From Clostridium sp. D43t1_170807_H7 (GTDB lineage Bacteria; Bacillota; Clostridia; Clostridiales; Clostridiaceae), in the NCBI RefSeq assembly GCF_015555905.1, contig NZ_JADNLK010000012.1:52765-116764 (forward strand): 64,000 bases of DNA, read 5' to 3'. Positions 33,277-40,991 of the stretch are shown here, piece by piece; within the stretch, counting starts at the first letter, position 1, and the number at the start of each line of letters is the position of its first letter. The translations under genes and the position numbers were made by a program. The notes beneath the pieces are model-generated. The model did no database searches. It was not told where the DNA came from and saw only the letters and a program-made list of their open reading frames with translations.

Positions 33277-34611
33277 ATGACGAAAGGTAGTCCGATAAAA
33301 TTAATTTTACTGTTTTCGATACCTTTATTAATAGGGAATATATTCCAGCAATTTTATAGTATGGTAGATACTATAATAGTTGGTAGATTTGTTGGTGTAG
33401 ATGCATTGGCAGCAGTAGGATCAGCAGGATCTATAGTGTTTTTAGTTAATGGATTTGCCACAGGGTTAACTAGTGGATTTGCAGTTTTAGTATCACAAAG
33501 ATTTGGAGCTAAGGATGAAAAAGGACTTCGTAAGGCTACAGCAAGTGCAATTACTTTAACTGTTATTTCAGTAATAATAGTTACAGCAATTGCTTTATTA
33601 GGAGCAATGCCATTATTAAAGTTAATGAATACACCGGAAAATATAATAGGTGATGCTTATGTATATGTAAAAATAATTTTTGCTGGTATAATAACAACAG
33701 TTGCATATAATTTAATTGCAAGTATATTAAGAGCACTAGGAGATAGTAAAACTCCTTTATACTTTTTAATAATATCTTCAGTATTAAATATTATTTTAGA
33801 TTTAGTATTTATAATCAATTTTAATATGGGGGTTGCTGGTGCTGCATATGCAACAATTATATCTCAAGGGATATCAGCCATATTATGTTTAATATATACA
33901 TATAAAAAGTTTACTGTTTTAAGACTTAATAGAGAAGATTTTAAGGTTAAGAAAAGATATTATAATAAGCATTTAAAAATAGGGATTCCAATGGCGCTTC
34001 AATTCTCAATAACATCTATAGGAATAATGACTGTTCAAGGTGCTTTAAATGTATTTGGATCTACAGTTATTGCTTCATATACAGCGGCATCAAAGGCATT
34101 ACAACTTGTTATGCAACCAGCAATTACTTTTGGTGTTACTATGGCGACTTATTGTGGACAAAATCTTGGTGCTAAAGAGTATGGACGTATAAAAGAAGGC
34201 GTTAAAGAATGTACTAAAATTTCAATTATTACAAGTATTATTGCAGGAGCAGTTTTAATGTTCCTTGGGAAATATTTTGTTATGATGTTTATAAGTAACC
34301 CAGATGCTGAAATATTAAAATATGCACAACAAGTACTTGATATATCAGCTATATTCTTTATACCTTTAGGATTAATATTTATATATAGAAATGCACTTCA
34401 AGGGATAGGAGATTCATTTGTTCCAATGATGGCTGGAGCATATGAACTTATAGCAAGAGCTATAGTTGCATTTACTTTACCAAGGTATTTAGGTTTTATG
34501 GGCATATGTTTAGCTGATCCAGTAGCTTGGTTTGCAGCTGTAATTCCATTAGGAATCACTTATTTTAAAAGAATAAGAAGTTTATTAAAGCATGGAAATA
34601 TTAAAGTTTAA
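33205..34611 (+). CDS. MATE-family multidrug/cation antiporter with repeat-expanded N-terminus
   Basis: A 468-residue pump of the MATE (NorM/DinF) superfamily with 12 helices. The conserved block LLIGNIFQQFYSMVDTIIVGRFVG follows a GSPIKLILLFSIP start, and the C-lobe repeats the pattern. It exports drugs or metabolites using Na+ or H+. The true protein core begins at TKGSPIKL (residue about 26). The preceding residues are M-x-N-D tetrapeptides encoded by a 12-bp tandem repeat, and each unit offers another in-frame ATG. AGGGGGAG lies about nine bases before the first ATG. Confidence 0.9.
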   Translation: MKNDMKNDMTNDMINDMINDMTNDMTKGSPIKLILLFSIPLLIGNIFQQFYSMVDTIIVGRFVGVDALAAVGSAGSIVFLVNGFATGLTSGFAVLVSQRFGAKDEKGLRKATASAITLTVISVIIVTAIALLGAMPLLKLMNTPENIIGDAYVYVKIIFAGIITTVAYNLIASILRALGDSKTPLYFLIISSVLNIILDLVFIINFNMGVAGAAYATIISQGISAILCLIYTYKKFTVLRLNREDFKVKKRYYNKHLKIGIPMALQFSITSIGIMTVQGALNVFGSTVIASYTAASKALQLVMQPAITFGVTMATYCGQNLGAKEYGRIKEGVKECTKISIITSIIAGAVLMFLGKYFVMMFISNPDAEILKYAQQVLDISAIFFIPLGLIFIYRNALQGIGDSFVPMMAGAYELIARAIVAFTLPRYLGFMGICLADPVAWFAAVIPLGITYFKRIRSLLKHGNIKV

Positions 34612-34620
34612 AATTTAGTT

Positions 34621-34665
34621 AAAGGTGATATAAAATGATTTTAGATTGTTTTATATCATCTTTTT
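34621..34665 (+). terminator. Terminator after the MATE gene
   Basis: AAAGGTGATATAAAA (34621-34635) pairs perfectly with TTTTATATCATCTTT (34649-34663), followed by a T-tract. Confidence 0.88.
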
Positions 34666-34867
34666 ATTTTTTAGAGTAAAGAGAGGAGATATTGATAGTC
34701 TTTATAATAATGAGATTAGGTCAAGTAAATATTTACCTGAAATAGGAGAAGTTTTAGTAGAATATGAAGGTGTACTTGAAGGAGATAATTATGAAATAAT
34801 ATATTATGATTATACAAATACAGTAAGTATGTATAGTGAAAATAGTTTTAATGTTGATTTAAAATAA
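34646..34867 (+). CDS. Doubtful small ORF (hypothetical, possibly a fragment)
   Basis: The frame from TTG 34646 gives 73 residues, but its first dozen codons lie inside the MATE terminator. The protein-like part is RGDIDSLYNNEIRSSKYLPEIGEVLVEYEGVLEGDNYEIIYYD.., an acidic segment without recognised motif. GAGAGGAG lies before an ATT at the beginning of this part, so either an unusual ATT start is used or this is a 5'-lost remnant. Confidence 0.3.
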   Translation: MFYIIFLFFRVKRGDIDSLYNNEIRSSKYLPEIGEVLVEYEGVLEGDNYEIIYYDYTNTVSMYSENSFNVDLK

Positions 34868-34944
34868 AATTGGTGTAAATTTGTAGCAATGTTTATAATT
34901 TTGACGTATTATGAAGTGTTAGATAAGTTATAAGGAGAAAAAAA

Positions 34945-35271
34945 TTGAGTACATTAGGAGCAACAGATACTTTAAATGAGATTATAAATAACTTAGATGA
35001 AGATGATTTAAGAGAACTTTGTTCAAGTTATTGTGAGGATACGAATGATGTTAATGGGACAAATGAGTTTTTGGCATGTCAATTATTAAATTTACTGCAG
35101 TGTTATGGTAGTCAGTTTGTGAGATTGATATTGCTACTAATATTTTTATATGCTTGGAATAATCAAATGACAAACAATTATTTAATGAATTCAAATTGCC
35201 AATTAACAAATGCTATTAGTGATTTATTACAAGAGTGTATGGAGAATAATTGTAATAGTAGAAAGAAATAA
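34945..35271 (+). CDS. Hypothetical protein with one membrane segment (108 residues)
   Basis: TTG start with AAGGAG seven to eight bases before it. The protein begins MSTLGATDTLNEIINNLDEDDLRELCSSYCEDTND, has a hydrophobic segment FVRLILLLIFLYAW (about 58-71), and ends with a Cys/Asn-rich tail. Seven cysteines in 108 residues is unusual and suggests metal binding or disulfides. It is a single gene with its own terminator. Family not recognised. Confidence 0.6.
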   Translation: MSTLGATDTLNEIINNLDEDDLRELCSSYCEDTNDVNGTNEFLACQLLNLLQCYGSQFVRLILLLIFLYAWNNQMTNNYLMNSNCQLTNAISDLLQECMENNCNSRKK

Positions 35272-35275
35272 AATC

Positions 35276-35309
35276 AAAAAAGAATAACAGAAATGTTATT
35301 CTTTTTTTG
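35276..35309 (+). terminator. Terminator
   Basis: AAAAAAGAATAACA pairs with TGTTATTCTTTTTT around a 4-base loop; strong T-tail. Confidence 0.92.
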
Positions 35310-35313
35310 CTAC

Positions 35314-35341
35314 TTGACAATACAAAGTAGTGTGGTAAAAT
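35314..35341 (+). promoter_or_regulatory. Promoter of the PadR operon
   Basis: TTGACA (35314-35319), a 16-bp spacer and TAAAAT (35336-35341). The 13-mer CAATACAAAGTAG at 35318-35330 overlapping the -35 box recurs as CAATGCAAAGTAG at 35360-35372, 42 bases (four helical turns) downstream, a plausible operator pair for the regulator itself. Confidence 0.65.
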
Positions 35342-35380
35342 TTATCTATAACTATTATGCAATGCAAAGTAGGTGAAAAA

Positions 35381-35701
35381 GTGGCAAATTCAACACAAAT
35401 GCTAAAGGGATTATTAGAAGGATGTATATTAAAGATAGTATCTAATGGTGAGACTTATGGATATGAAGTTTGTGAAAAGCTTATAAATTATGGTTTTGAA
35501 GATGTAAGTGAAGGAAGTGTTTATCCAATTCTTATAAGGTTAGAAAAGAAAAAATTATTATATTCAATAATGAAAAAATCACCACTTGGTCCAATGAGAA
35601 AATATTATTATTTAACTGAAGAAGGAAAGTATGAATTAAATGAATTTATAAATACATGGAATATAGTAAAAAGAAATGTGAAAAATGTTTTGGAGGGATA
35701 A
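35381..35701 (+). CDS. PadR-family transcriptional regulator
   Basis: A 106-residue protein with the PadR winged helix: MLKGLLEGCILKIVSNGETYGYEVCEKL (helices 1-2), EGSVYPILIRLEKKKLLYS (recognition helix) and GPMRKYYYLTEEGKYEL (wing). The GTG start at 35381 with AGGTG upstream gives the standard N-terminus; the ATG at 35357 lies only about eight bases after the predicted transcription start and has no RBS. It is followed after two bases by a membrane protein gene, the usual PadR gene pair. It probably represses its own operon. Confidence 0.88.
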   Translation: MANSTQMLKGLLEGCILKIVSNGETYGYEVCEKLINYGFEDVSEGSVYPILIRLEKKKLLYSIMKKSPLGPMRKYYYLTEEGKYELNEFINTWNIVKRNVKNVLEG

Positions 35702-35703
35702 TT

Positions 35704-36411
35704 ATGGTAAGGGTATTGAAGTTAAGAAATATAAGGATCAAAGAACAGAAAAAATTAAACGAAAATAATCTTTTTTTATATAAATATATAACTACATATA
35801 TAAAGGCTACTGATTTAACGATGTATGAAAAGGAAGAGATATTACATCAAATAATGGATATGCTTCTTGAAGCTCAATATGAAAATAAAGATAAGTCTTT
35901 TATTGTTGGTGATGATTATAAAAAATTTTGTAAAAGTATTATAGATGAATATATGGCAACTAAAAGTAAACTGTATATATTTTTAGATTATTTTCAAAGA
36001 TATATTTTATGGATGACAATAGGGTTGGGGTTGGATGCTTTATATAATTTATTTTCAATAAATCAATTAAGTATAACTTTAAATGATATATTTACTTGGA
36101 ATATGATCTCATTAGTCATTGTATTTGTTTCTAAATCAGTAAACAGGGAAGCTATAATAGTGCCTATAAGTGGAAAAAGTAAAATTAAAGTAAATGTTAA
36201 TTTTAATAATAATAATAATAATAAATATATGATTTGCTTATTTGGTATTTTATCATTTGTACTTCAATTAGTTTCAAAATATTTATTTAATATTGATCCA
36301 TATACGTACTCAATAATATTAAAGAGTAATATTGGTGCAATAACAACTGCTATATTGTGTATTTTAATTGGAGTTTCAATATATAAATACCAATATTGTA
36401 GGAGATATTAA
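35704..36411 (+). CDS. PadR-associated membrane protein
   Basis: A 235-residue protein with an N-terminal cytoplasmic helical domain (about 1-85; LTMYEKEEILHQIMDMLLEAQYENKDKSF) of the type found in DUF1048/DUF1700-like proteins encoded next to PadR regulators, then about four membrane helices (100-120, 130-148, 180-200, 212-230). GGAGG lies seven bases before the ATG, and the gene begins two bases after the padR stop. Such pairs respond to envelope stress or antimicrobials, but the role here is not known. Confidence 0.7.
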   Translation: MVRVLKLRNIRIKEQKKLNENNLFLYKYITTYIKATDLTMYEKEEILHQIMDMLLEAQYENKDKSFIVGDDYKKFCKSIIDEYMATKSKLYIFLDYFQRYILWMTIGLGLDALYNLFSINQLSITLNDIFTWNMISLVIVFVSKSVNREAIIVPISGKSKIKVNVNFNNNNNNKYMICLFGILSFVLQLVSKYLFNIDPYTYSIILKSNIGAITTAILCILIGVSIYKYQYCRRY

Positions 36412-36427
36412 TAATGATATTTTCTAG

Positions 36428-36622
36428 GAAATCATTAAATCAGGAAAAAGTTATTATTGGGCAGAGATTGAAGTAATACTTAGGATAATTAATATATTAG
36501 ATAATAAAGTAAAGCCAGGTGTTGTAAAGTCAAGAAATGCTATTAAGCTTTTAGAGTATGTTGGATAGCCTAAAGAGATTGTTGATGAGGCAATGTATTT
36601 AACAAAAGTACTAGAAGAATAA
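36428..36622 (+). pseudogene. Remnant of a MutS-family ATPase with internal deletion
   Basis: The frame reads KSGKSYYWAEIEVILRIINIL directly followed by DNKVKPGVVKSRNAIKLLEYVG, a stop (TAG at the expected Tyr), then PKEIVDEAMYLTKVLEE and TAA at 36620. The first part resembles the SGKSYxLAEAExILRII stretch after the Walker A of clostridial MutS-like proteins; the second resembles their C-terminal 'LKPGxxxxRNAIKLLEYxGYPKEI' segment. The Walker B region between them is missing. This is a relic of a larger gene. Confidence 0.65.
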
Positions 36623-36746
36623 TTTGTAATATTATTGTAATTTATACTTAAAATTTTGATTATATATTAGTAATAAATTAAAATTTTAAGTTTATAGTTA
36701 AAGTATAAAATATAAATTTTTAAGTTAAATTATAAGAGGTGAGAAC

Positions 36747-37103
36747 TTGGCAAAACACGATTTTGGAATTATTGAAAGATTTGAAGATGATAAGTGGTAT
36801 AGTGATTATGAACCAGAAAAGTATAATTGTATTTCTGTTAGTGATGAATTAATAGATGAAGTAATAATAGAGTATTTAGAGGAATTAGGACATTTAAAAA
36901 CATACTTTCATGTAAAAAAGCATCCAGGATTAGGATTAGATTATTGTGGTACTACCATTATACCGCCAAGTTCATTAAAAGAATTTAAAAAAATTATTAT
37001 GAGAGCTAATAAGCAATTTAAATCAAATGAGCTTGATAAGTTAATAAGGAAAATTAATATTGCAATAAAAGAAAACAAGCATGTAATTCACTATGGAATA
37101 TAA
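36747..37103 (+). CDS. Hypothetical protein (118 residues)
   Basis: TTG start with GAGGTGAGAA upstream. It is a soluble protein beginning MAKHDFGIIERFEDDKWYSDYEPEKYNCISVSDELIDEV with LGLDYCGTTIIPPSSLKEF in the middle and a Lys-rich helical end. It has no known motif, but the W-Y-x-D-Y-E-P-E and PPSSL patterns suggest a conserved fold rather than random coding. It is a monocistronic gene with its own terminator. Confidence 0.6.
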   Translation: MAKHDFGIIERFEDDKWYSDYEPEKYNCISVSDELIDEVIIEYLEELGHLKTYFHVKKHPGLGLDYCGTTIIPPSSLKEFKKIIMRANKQFKSNELDKLIRKINIAIKENKHVIHYGI

Positions 37104-37131
37104 GATTAAAAAAATAAAAAAAGATTAAGGT

Positions 37132-37162
37132 AAAAAACTTAACTAATGGTTAAGTTTTTTTG
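37132..37162 (+). terminator. Terminator
   Basis: AAAAAACTTAAC pairs with GTTAAGTTTTTT around a 5-base loop, followed by more Ts. Confidence 0.9.
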
Positions 37163-37378
37163 CTTTTATTTAAGTTTAGAATTGCATATTTGTTCGTTAA
37201 ATATTTTTATACAACGGGTAGTGAGGAAATAGCAAAAGAAATGATAAAGGAAAGCTTAGCTTTAAATGAAGAAGTTGTACTTAAAGCTACTAATAATAAG
37301 CTAAGTGATAGAGAAAAAATAATGATATTCCTAGAGGTAATATCATTATTTTTCGTCATCACGGCATTCAAGCTTTAA
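37160..37378 (+). CDS. Doubtful ORF overlapping the 56-bp repeat
   Basis: The only start is a TTG inside the T-tract of the preceding terminator, without an RBS. The middle (KYFYTTGSEEIAKEMIKESLALNEEVVLKATNNKLSDREKIM) has plausible amphipathic helices and could be a fragment of a lost gene. The last 14 codons lie within the repeat hairpin. I regard it as a remnant or chance frame. Confidence 0.25.
   Translation: MLLFKFRIAYLFVKYFYTTGSEEIAKEMIKESLALNEEVVLKATNNKLSDREKIMIFLEVISLFFVITAFKL
37315..37353. terminator. Hairpin attached to repeat copy B
   Basis: AAAAATAATGATATT (37315-37329) pairs perfectly over 15 bp with 37339-37353, topped by CC/GG pairs around a TAGA loop. Flanking A and T tracts make it a likely terminator for the minus-strand kinase gene and possibly for plus-strand transcripts. 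Confidence 0.7.
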
Positions 37379-37394
37379 CGAACAATTTAGTTAA
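37339..37394 (-). repeat. 56-bp repeat, copy B (inverted relative to copy A at 3535-3590)
   Basis: The reverse complement matches 3535-3590 at 55 of 56 positions. It begins at the stop codon of the choline-kinase-like gene. The one difference is matched by a compensating change in the opposite arm of each hairpin. Confidence 0.85.
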
Positions 37395-38248
37395 AAATTT
37401 CGTATGGAGTTATAATTAAGTAAATCATTAAATATCATTTCTGCTCCAGCTAAGTAATTATAGTCAGAGTTAGAATCTGAAGATTTAAGCAATGACCAAG
37501 TTGCATTATAAAACTTCACTACAAAAAGATAATCTAAAAGCTTTTGATAATATTCATTTTTAAATTCTCCAAAGTATAGAATTAATAACTGCTTTCGAGA
37601 ATCTTCAGTAAAAAACCAAGATATAGTTGCTAAGTCAAAAAATACATCTCCCATGGAAGAGTATTCAAAATCTACAAAATATAAATTATCATTACTTAAA
37701 ATAATATTTGAAGCATTTAAGTCATTATGGCAAAGTCCAATTAAAGGATTTTTATTAAGCTTAATTTCTAAGCTAGTTAAATACTTTAGAAGCATATCTA
37801 TAGATTTTGGTAGAGGAAGATTTAAATTTTTACATATAGTTATTCTTTTTCTTATATGATTAAAAGGATTAAAATATTTTTCACATTTTAAACTATGAAA
37901 GTTTTTTAAAGAGTTAGAAAGTTTATGTAAAAATTTAGTTGAAGAAAAATCGGTTAAGGATGGAATAGCTCCATTAATCCAATTACTTACTATATTTCCA
38001 GTTTGAGTAGAAAAATAGTGTAGATGGGGAGCTATATTTACTTCTATAGCTTTATTTATTATTAATAACTCATTTTTTCTATCAGTATGTAGATAATTAT
38101 GTGTACAAATCTTAACAAAATAATTACTGTTTTTATAAGAAACTTTATAGTTTTCACTACTAAGACCACCTATTCTTTTTATAGAAGAGAGGTTTGCGAT
38201 ATCCCACTTAAGTTCAGTTTTTAAAAATTTTATTAAAGTAGTGTTCAT
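37391..38248 (-). CDS. Choline/aminoglycoside kinase-like phosphotransferase
   Basis: A 285-residue protein-kinase-like small-molecule kinase. It has a glycine-containing loop (IGGLSSENYKVSY), an ATP-binding Lys in NYFVKICTH, the catalytic Brenner motif LCHNDLNASNIIL (Asp near 173) and metal-binding VDFEYSSMGDVFFDLA. These match LicA/choline kinase and APH-type enzymes; the SSMG after DFEY favours choline or ethanolamine over aminoglycosides. A role in lipid or teichoic-acid head-group decoration is possible. No licB/licC partners are adjacent. It is monocistronic, and its stop overlaps the 56-bp repeat. Confidence 0.82.
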   Translation of the reverse strand: MNTTLIKFLKTELKWDIANLSSIKRIGGLSSENYKVSYKNSNYFVKICTHNYLHTDRKNELLIINKAIEVNIAPHLHYFSTQTGNIVSNWINGAIPSLTDFSSTKFLHKLSNSLKNFHSLKCEKYFNPFNHIRKRITICKNLNLPLPKSIDMLLKYLTSLEIKLNKNPLIGLCHNDLNASNIILSNDNLYFVDFEYSSMGDVFFDLATISWFFTEDSRKQLLILYFGEFKNEYYQKLLDYLFVVKFYNATWSLLKSSDSNSDYNYLAGAEMIFNDLLNYNSIRNF

Positions 38249-38288
38249 ATTGTTCTCCTAGATGAAAAAATTGTTCAATATGTCATTG

Positions 38289-38318
38289 TTGACATTTAAA
38301 CAAATAATAAAGTATTAT
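38289..38318 (+). promoter_or_regulatory. Promoter of the cobT operon with palindrome over the -35 box
   Basis: TTGACA (38289-38294), an 18-bp spacer and TATTAT (38313-38318). ATGTCATTGTTGACAT (38280-38295) is a palindrome overlapping the -35 box, a candidate operator. No cobalamin riboswitch is visible before cobT. Confidence 0.55.
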
Positions 38319-38362
38319 AACAAAAAAAGAAGGTATTTTAAATGAATAATTGGGGTGAAATC

Positions 38363-39463
38363 ATGGAAAATGAAAAAGCGGAATTAAAATATATCATTGA
38401 TAATATAACTGGTTTAAATAAACAAGCTATGGAGGAGGCTAAAATAAGAGTTGACTCACTAGTAAAGCCTTTAGGTAGCTTAGGAAAATTAGAAGATATA
38501 GCAATAAAATTTGCTGGAATTACAGGTAAGATAAAAAATTCTATAAATAAAAAGTGTATTATTATAATGTCATCAGATAATGGTGTAGTAGAGGAAGGTG
38601 TCGCTTCAGCGCCTCAAAGTGTAACATTAGCACAAACAATTAATTTTTCAAGAGGATTAACAGGAGTAGCTGTACTTGCTAAGGAAAATAATTGTGATTT
38701 AAAGGTAGTGGATATTGGAGTAAATACCGATAAAAAAATACCTGGAGCTATAGATAGAAAAATAAGAAAAGGAACCTACAATATAATTAGAGGACAAGCC
38801 ATGAGCTATGATGAGTGTATAAAGGCAATAAATATAGGAATAGAAATGGCAAGACAAGCTTCTGAGGAAGGATATAGTATATTAGGTGTTGGTGAAATGG
38901 GAATTGGAAATACGACAACAAGTAGTTCGGTTCTTGTAAGTTTAACTGGTTGTAGTATTGAAGAGGCTGTTGGAAAAGGGGCAGGAATAACTAAAGATGC
39001 ATTTGAAAAGAAAAAATGGGTAGTATCAGAAGCTATTAGAATTAATGAACCCAATGATAATGATCCACTTGATGTAGTCGCTAAGGTTGGTGGATTCGAC
39101 ATAGCAGGAATGATTGGAGTATTTTTAGGAGCAGCTTACTATAAACTACCTGTAGTTATAGATGGATTTATCTCATCAGTTGCAGCATTAGCGGCAGTAA
39201 GAATAAATCCAGTAGTAAGGGAATATTTAATACCTTCACATTGCTCTAAAGAGATTGGTTATAATATTGCAATGAGAGAATTAAATTTAGAGCCTATGGT
39301 TAATTTAGATATGAGATTGGGGGAAGGTAGTGGTTGCCCAATAGCATTTTCTATAGTTGAATTTAGTTTAGCAATGATGAATAATATGGCTACTTTTGAT
39401 GAAGCAGAAATAAATGATGACTATTTAGATGAAGTTAGAGGAGAAGAAAATTATATAGTTTAG
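38363..39463 (+). CDS. cobT: Nicotinate-nucleotide--dimethylbenzimidazole phosphoribosyltransferase
   Basis: A 366-residue enzyme that activates the lower-ligand base of cobalamin to its alpha-riboside phosphate. Motifs: VKPLGSLGKLEDIAIKFAGI at the N-terminus, MSSDNGVVEEGVASAPQSVT, GEMGIGNTTTSSSV (phosphate loop), GGFDIAGMIGVFLGAAYY, DGFISSVAALAA, and the catalytic Glu region DMRLGEGSGCPIAF. ATG 38363 is chosen for the GGGGTG site seven bases before it rather than 38342. It is the first gene of the cobT-cobU-cobS run, and the cobU start lies eight bases after its stop. Confidence 0.96.
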   Translation: MENEKAELKYIIDNITGLNKQAMEEAKIRVDSLVKPLGSLGKLEDIAIKFAGITGKIKNSINKKCIIIMSSDNGVVEEGVASAPQSVTLAQTINFSRGLTGVAVLAKENNCDLKVVDIGVNTDKKIPGAIDRKIRKGTYNIIRGQAMSYDECIKAINIGIEMARQASEEGYSILGVGEMGIGNTTTSSSVLVSLTGCSIEEAVGKGAGITKDAFEKKKWVVSEAIRINEPNDNDPLDVVAKVGGFDIAGMIGVFLGAAYYKLPVVIDGFISSVAALAAVRINPVVREYLIPSHCSKEIGYNIAMRELNLEPMVNLDMRLGEGSGCPIAFSIVEFSLAMMNNMATFDEAEINDDYLDEVRGEENYIV

Positions 39464-39471
39464 GAGTTAAT

Positions 39472-40068
39472 ATGATTGCTTTAGTAGTTGGTGGAGCTAA
39501 AAGTGGAAAATCAATGTTTGCACAGGATTTGGCTAAATCATTAAATGAATCTTTTAAAATATATTTAGAAGAGGATTTAGAGGTAGATTTACATGAAAAT
39601 CCAGAAATAAAAAATGGAAAATTATATTATGTGGCAACAATGAATCCATATGATTTAGAGGATTTAAAAAGAATAGAAAATCATTTAAAAGAAAGAGAAG
39701 GATATGGATTTAATACAATAGAAGAAACAATAGATATGAGTAAGGTTTCTAAATTAATACAAAAAAATGATACTGTTTTAATAGACAGTGTAACATCTCT
39801 TGTTACAAATTATATGTTTCAAGGAAAGGAATTTTTTAAAGAAGTTAGTGGTGATATCTTATTTGGAATATTAGAAGTTATTAATGAATCAGGTAATGTA
39901 GTTATAGTGTCAGATTATTTATTTAGTGATAGTATTCAATATGATTGTTATACTGAAAGCTTTAGAAAAGAAATAGGAATTATAAATAGAAAGCTAGCAG
40001 AACTTGCAGATACTGTAGTTGAATGTTCTTATGGAAATATAATTTATCACAAAGGTAAAGCCAGATAA
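39472..40068 (+). CDS. cobU: Adenosylcobinamide kinase / adenosylcobinamide-phosphate guanylyltransferase
   Basis: A 198-residue bifunctional enzyme that phosphorylates adenosylcobinamide and then attaches GMP. The N-terminal P-loop GGAKSGKSMFA, the RIENHLKERE segment containing the histidine that is guanylylated, the VLIDSVTSLVTNYM strand and the C-terminal SDSIQYDCYTESFRKEIGIINRKLAELAD are all present. About 15 extra residues after the P-loop are rich in Glu. It is embedded in the operon. A strong GC-rich hairpin starts at its stop codon and separates it from cobS. Confidence 0.93.
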   Translation: MIALVVGGAKSGKSMFAQDLAKSLNESFKIYLEEDLEVDLHENPEIKNGKLYYVATMNPYDLEDLKRIENHLKEREGYGFNTIEETIDMSKVSKLIQKNDTVLIDSVTSLVTNYMFQGKEFFKEVSGDILFGILEVINESGNVVIVSDYLFSDSIQYDCYTESFRKEIGIINRKLAELADTVVECSYGNIIYHKGKAR

Positions 40069-40124
40069 TGGGAGCGCCTCCGGGGTTAATCCAAATTTTG
40101 GATTAACCCCGGAGGCAGACCCAT
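40068..40124 (+). other. GC-rich two-part hairpin between cobU and cobS
   Basis: GCCTCCGGGGTTAATCC (40076-40092) pairs perfectly with 40100-40116. Outside a 3x3 internal loop (AGC / AGA), ATGGG (40068-40072) pairs with CCCAT (40120-40124). No T-tract follows, so it does not look like a terminator. It begins on the last base of the cobU stop codon and ends 18 bases before cobS. Confidence 0.9.
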
Positions 40125-40142
40125 ATATTGTAAGGAGGAAGA

Positions 40143-40928
40143 ATGAAGAAATATTTTAAGGGATTTTTAATGGCAATAAGTATGTTTACTGTTATTCCAC
40201 TACCTAGATATGAATGGGATGATGAGGGTGGAAAAAATATAATGAAATTTTATCCTGCAATAGGGTTAATTGTAGGACTTATTTGGTATGTTGTATTTAG
40301 AGTGTTAACTCTATTAGGAGCAAGTATAATGGTAATAACTGCAATTACTTTAATAACACCATTTATATTAACTGGTATGCTTCATTTAGATGGATATATG
40401 GACGTTTGTGATGCTCTATTATCTAGAAGAGATAAACAAGAAAAGTTAAGAATATTAAAGGATCCTCATACTGGAGCTTTTTCAGTTATATCTGTAGTAA
40501 TGTTATTTGTAGTAAATTTTTCAGGTCTTTATACTGTAATAAGCAATAGTATCAACAATAACACTATTAATAATATTAATACTAGTGCTGTTGGATTGAT
40601 TTTAATACCTATTATTTCAAGAAGCTTAATGGGATATTTATTATTATCAAAGGATTCTATGAAAGGAAGCTCTTTAGGAGCATTTTTTAAACAAGGAACA
40701 GGAAAAGTAGATAGATTTATATTATTAGCATGTTTGACAATATCAAGTATAATTGCAATATTTATTTTTGGAATATATGGAGTAATAATGAGTTTAGCAA
40801 TGATTTTAGTAAGCACTTTTTTAGTTAATAGTGCAGCTAAAGAGTTTGATGGAATGTCAGGCGATAGTGCTGGATATGGACTTGTTATTGCAGAAACCAT
40901 TGGGGTTTTAATTTTAAGTTTTATATGA
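40143..40928 (+). CDS. cobS: Adenosylcobinamide-GDP ribazoletransferase (cobalamin synthase)
   Basis: A 261-residue integral membrane enzyme joining adenosylcobinamide-GDP and alpha-ribazole (or its phosphate). It has about six or seven helices. The N-terminal FLMAISMFTVIPLP and the acidic cytoplasmic motif GMLHLDGYMDVCDALLSRRDKQEKLRILKDPHTGAF bind Mg2+ and substrate. SRSLMGYLLL and EFDGMSGDSAGYG are also standard CobS features. An Asn/Ile-rich insertion (NNNTINNINTS) in one outer loop is probably neutral. AAGGAGG precedes the ATG. Confidence 0.95.
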   Translation: MKKYFKGFLMAISMFTVIPLPRYEWDDEGGKNIMKFYPAIGLIVGLIWYVVFRVLTLLGASIMVITAITLITPFILTGMLHLDGYMDVCDALLSRRDKQEKLRILKDPHTGAFSVISVVMLFVVNFSGLYTVISNSINNNTINNINTSAVGLILIPIISRSLMGYLLLSKDSMKGSSLGAFFKQGTGKVDRFILLACLTISSIIAIFIFGIYGVIMSLAMILVSTFLVNSAAKEFDGMSGDSAGYGLVIAETIGVLILSFI

Positions 40929-40991
40929 TTATTAAAGTTATATAAAATCAATAAGTATAAATATAAGAAGTTTAGTTTTAAGGAGAAAATT

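Noticed and set aside
37160..37378. Treating the repeat-overlapping frame as a conserved small protein because both repeat copies can be read as a peptide ending TAFKL
   Set aside because: In copy A a stop codon lies immediately upstream in that frame, so the shared reading is a by-product of the DNA repeat.
3535..37394. Inverted repeats considered as ends of a composite transposon
   Set aside because: No transposase, no target-site duplication, and 34 kb of ordinary chromosomal genes lie between them.
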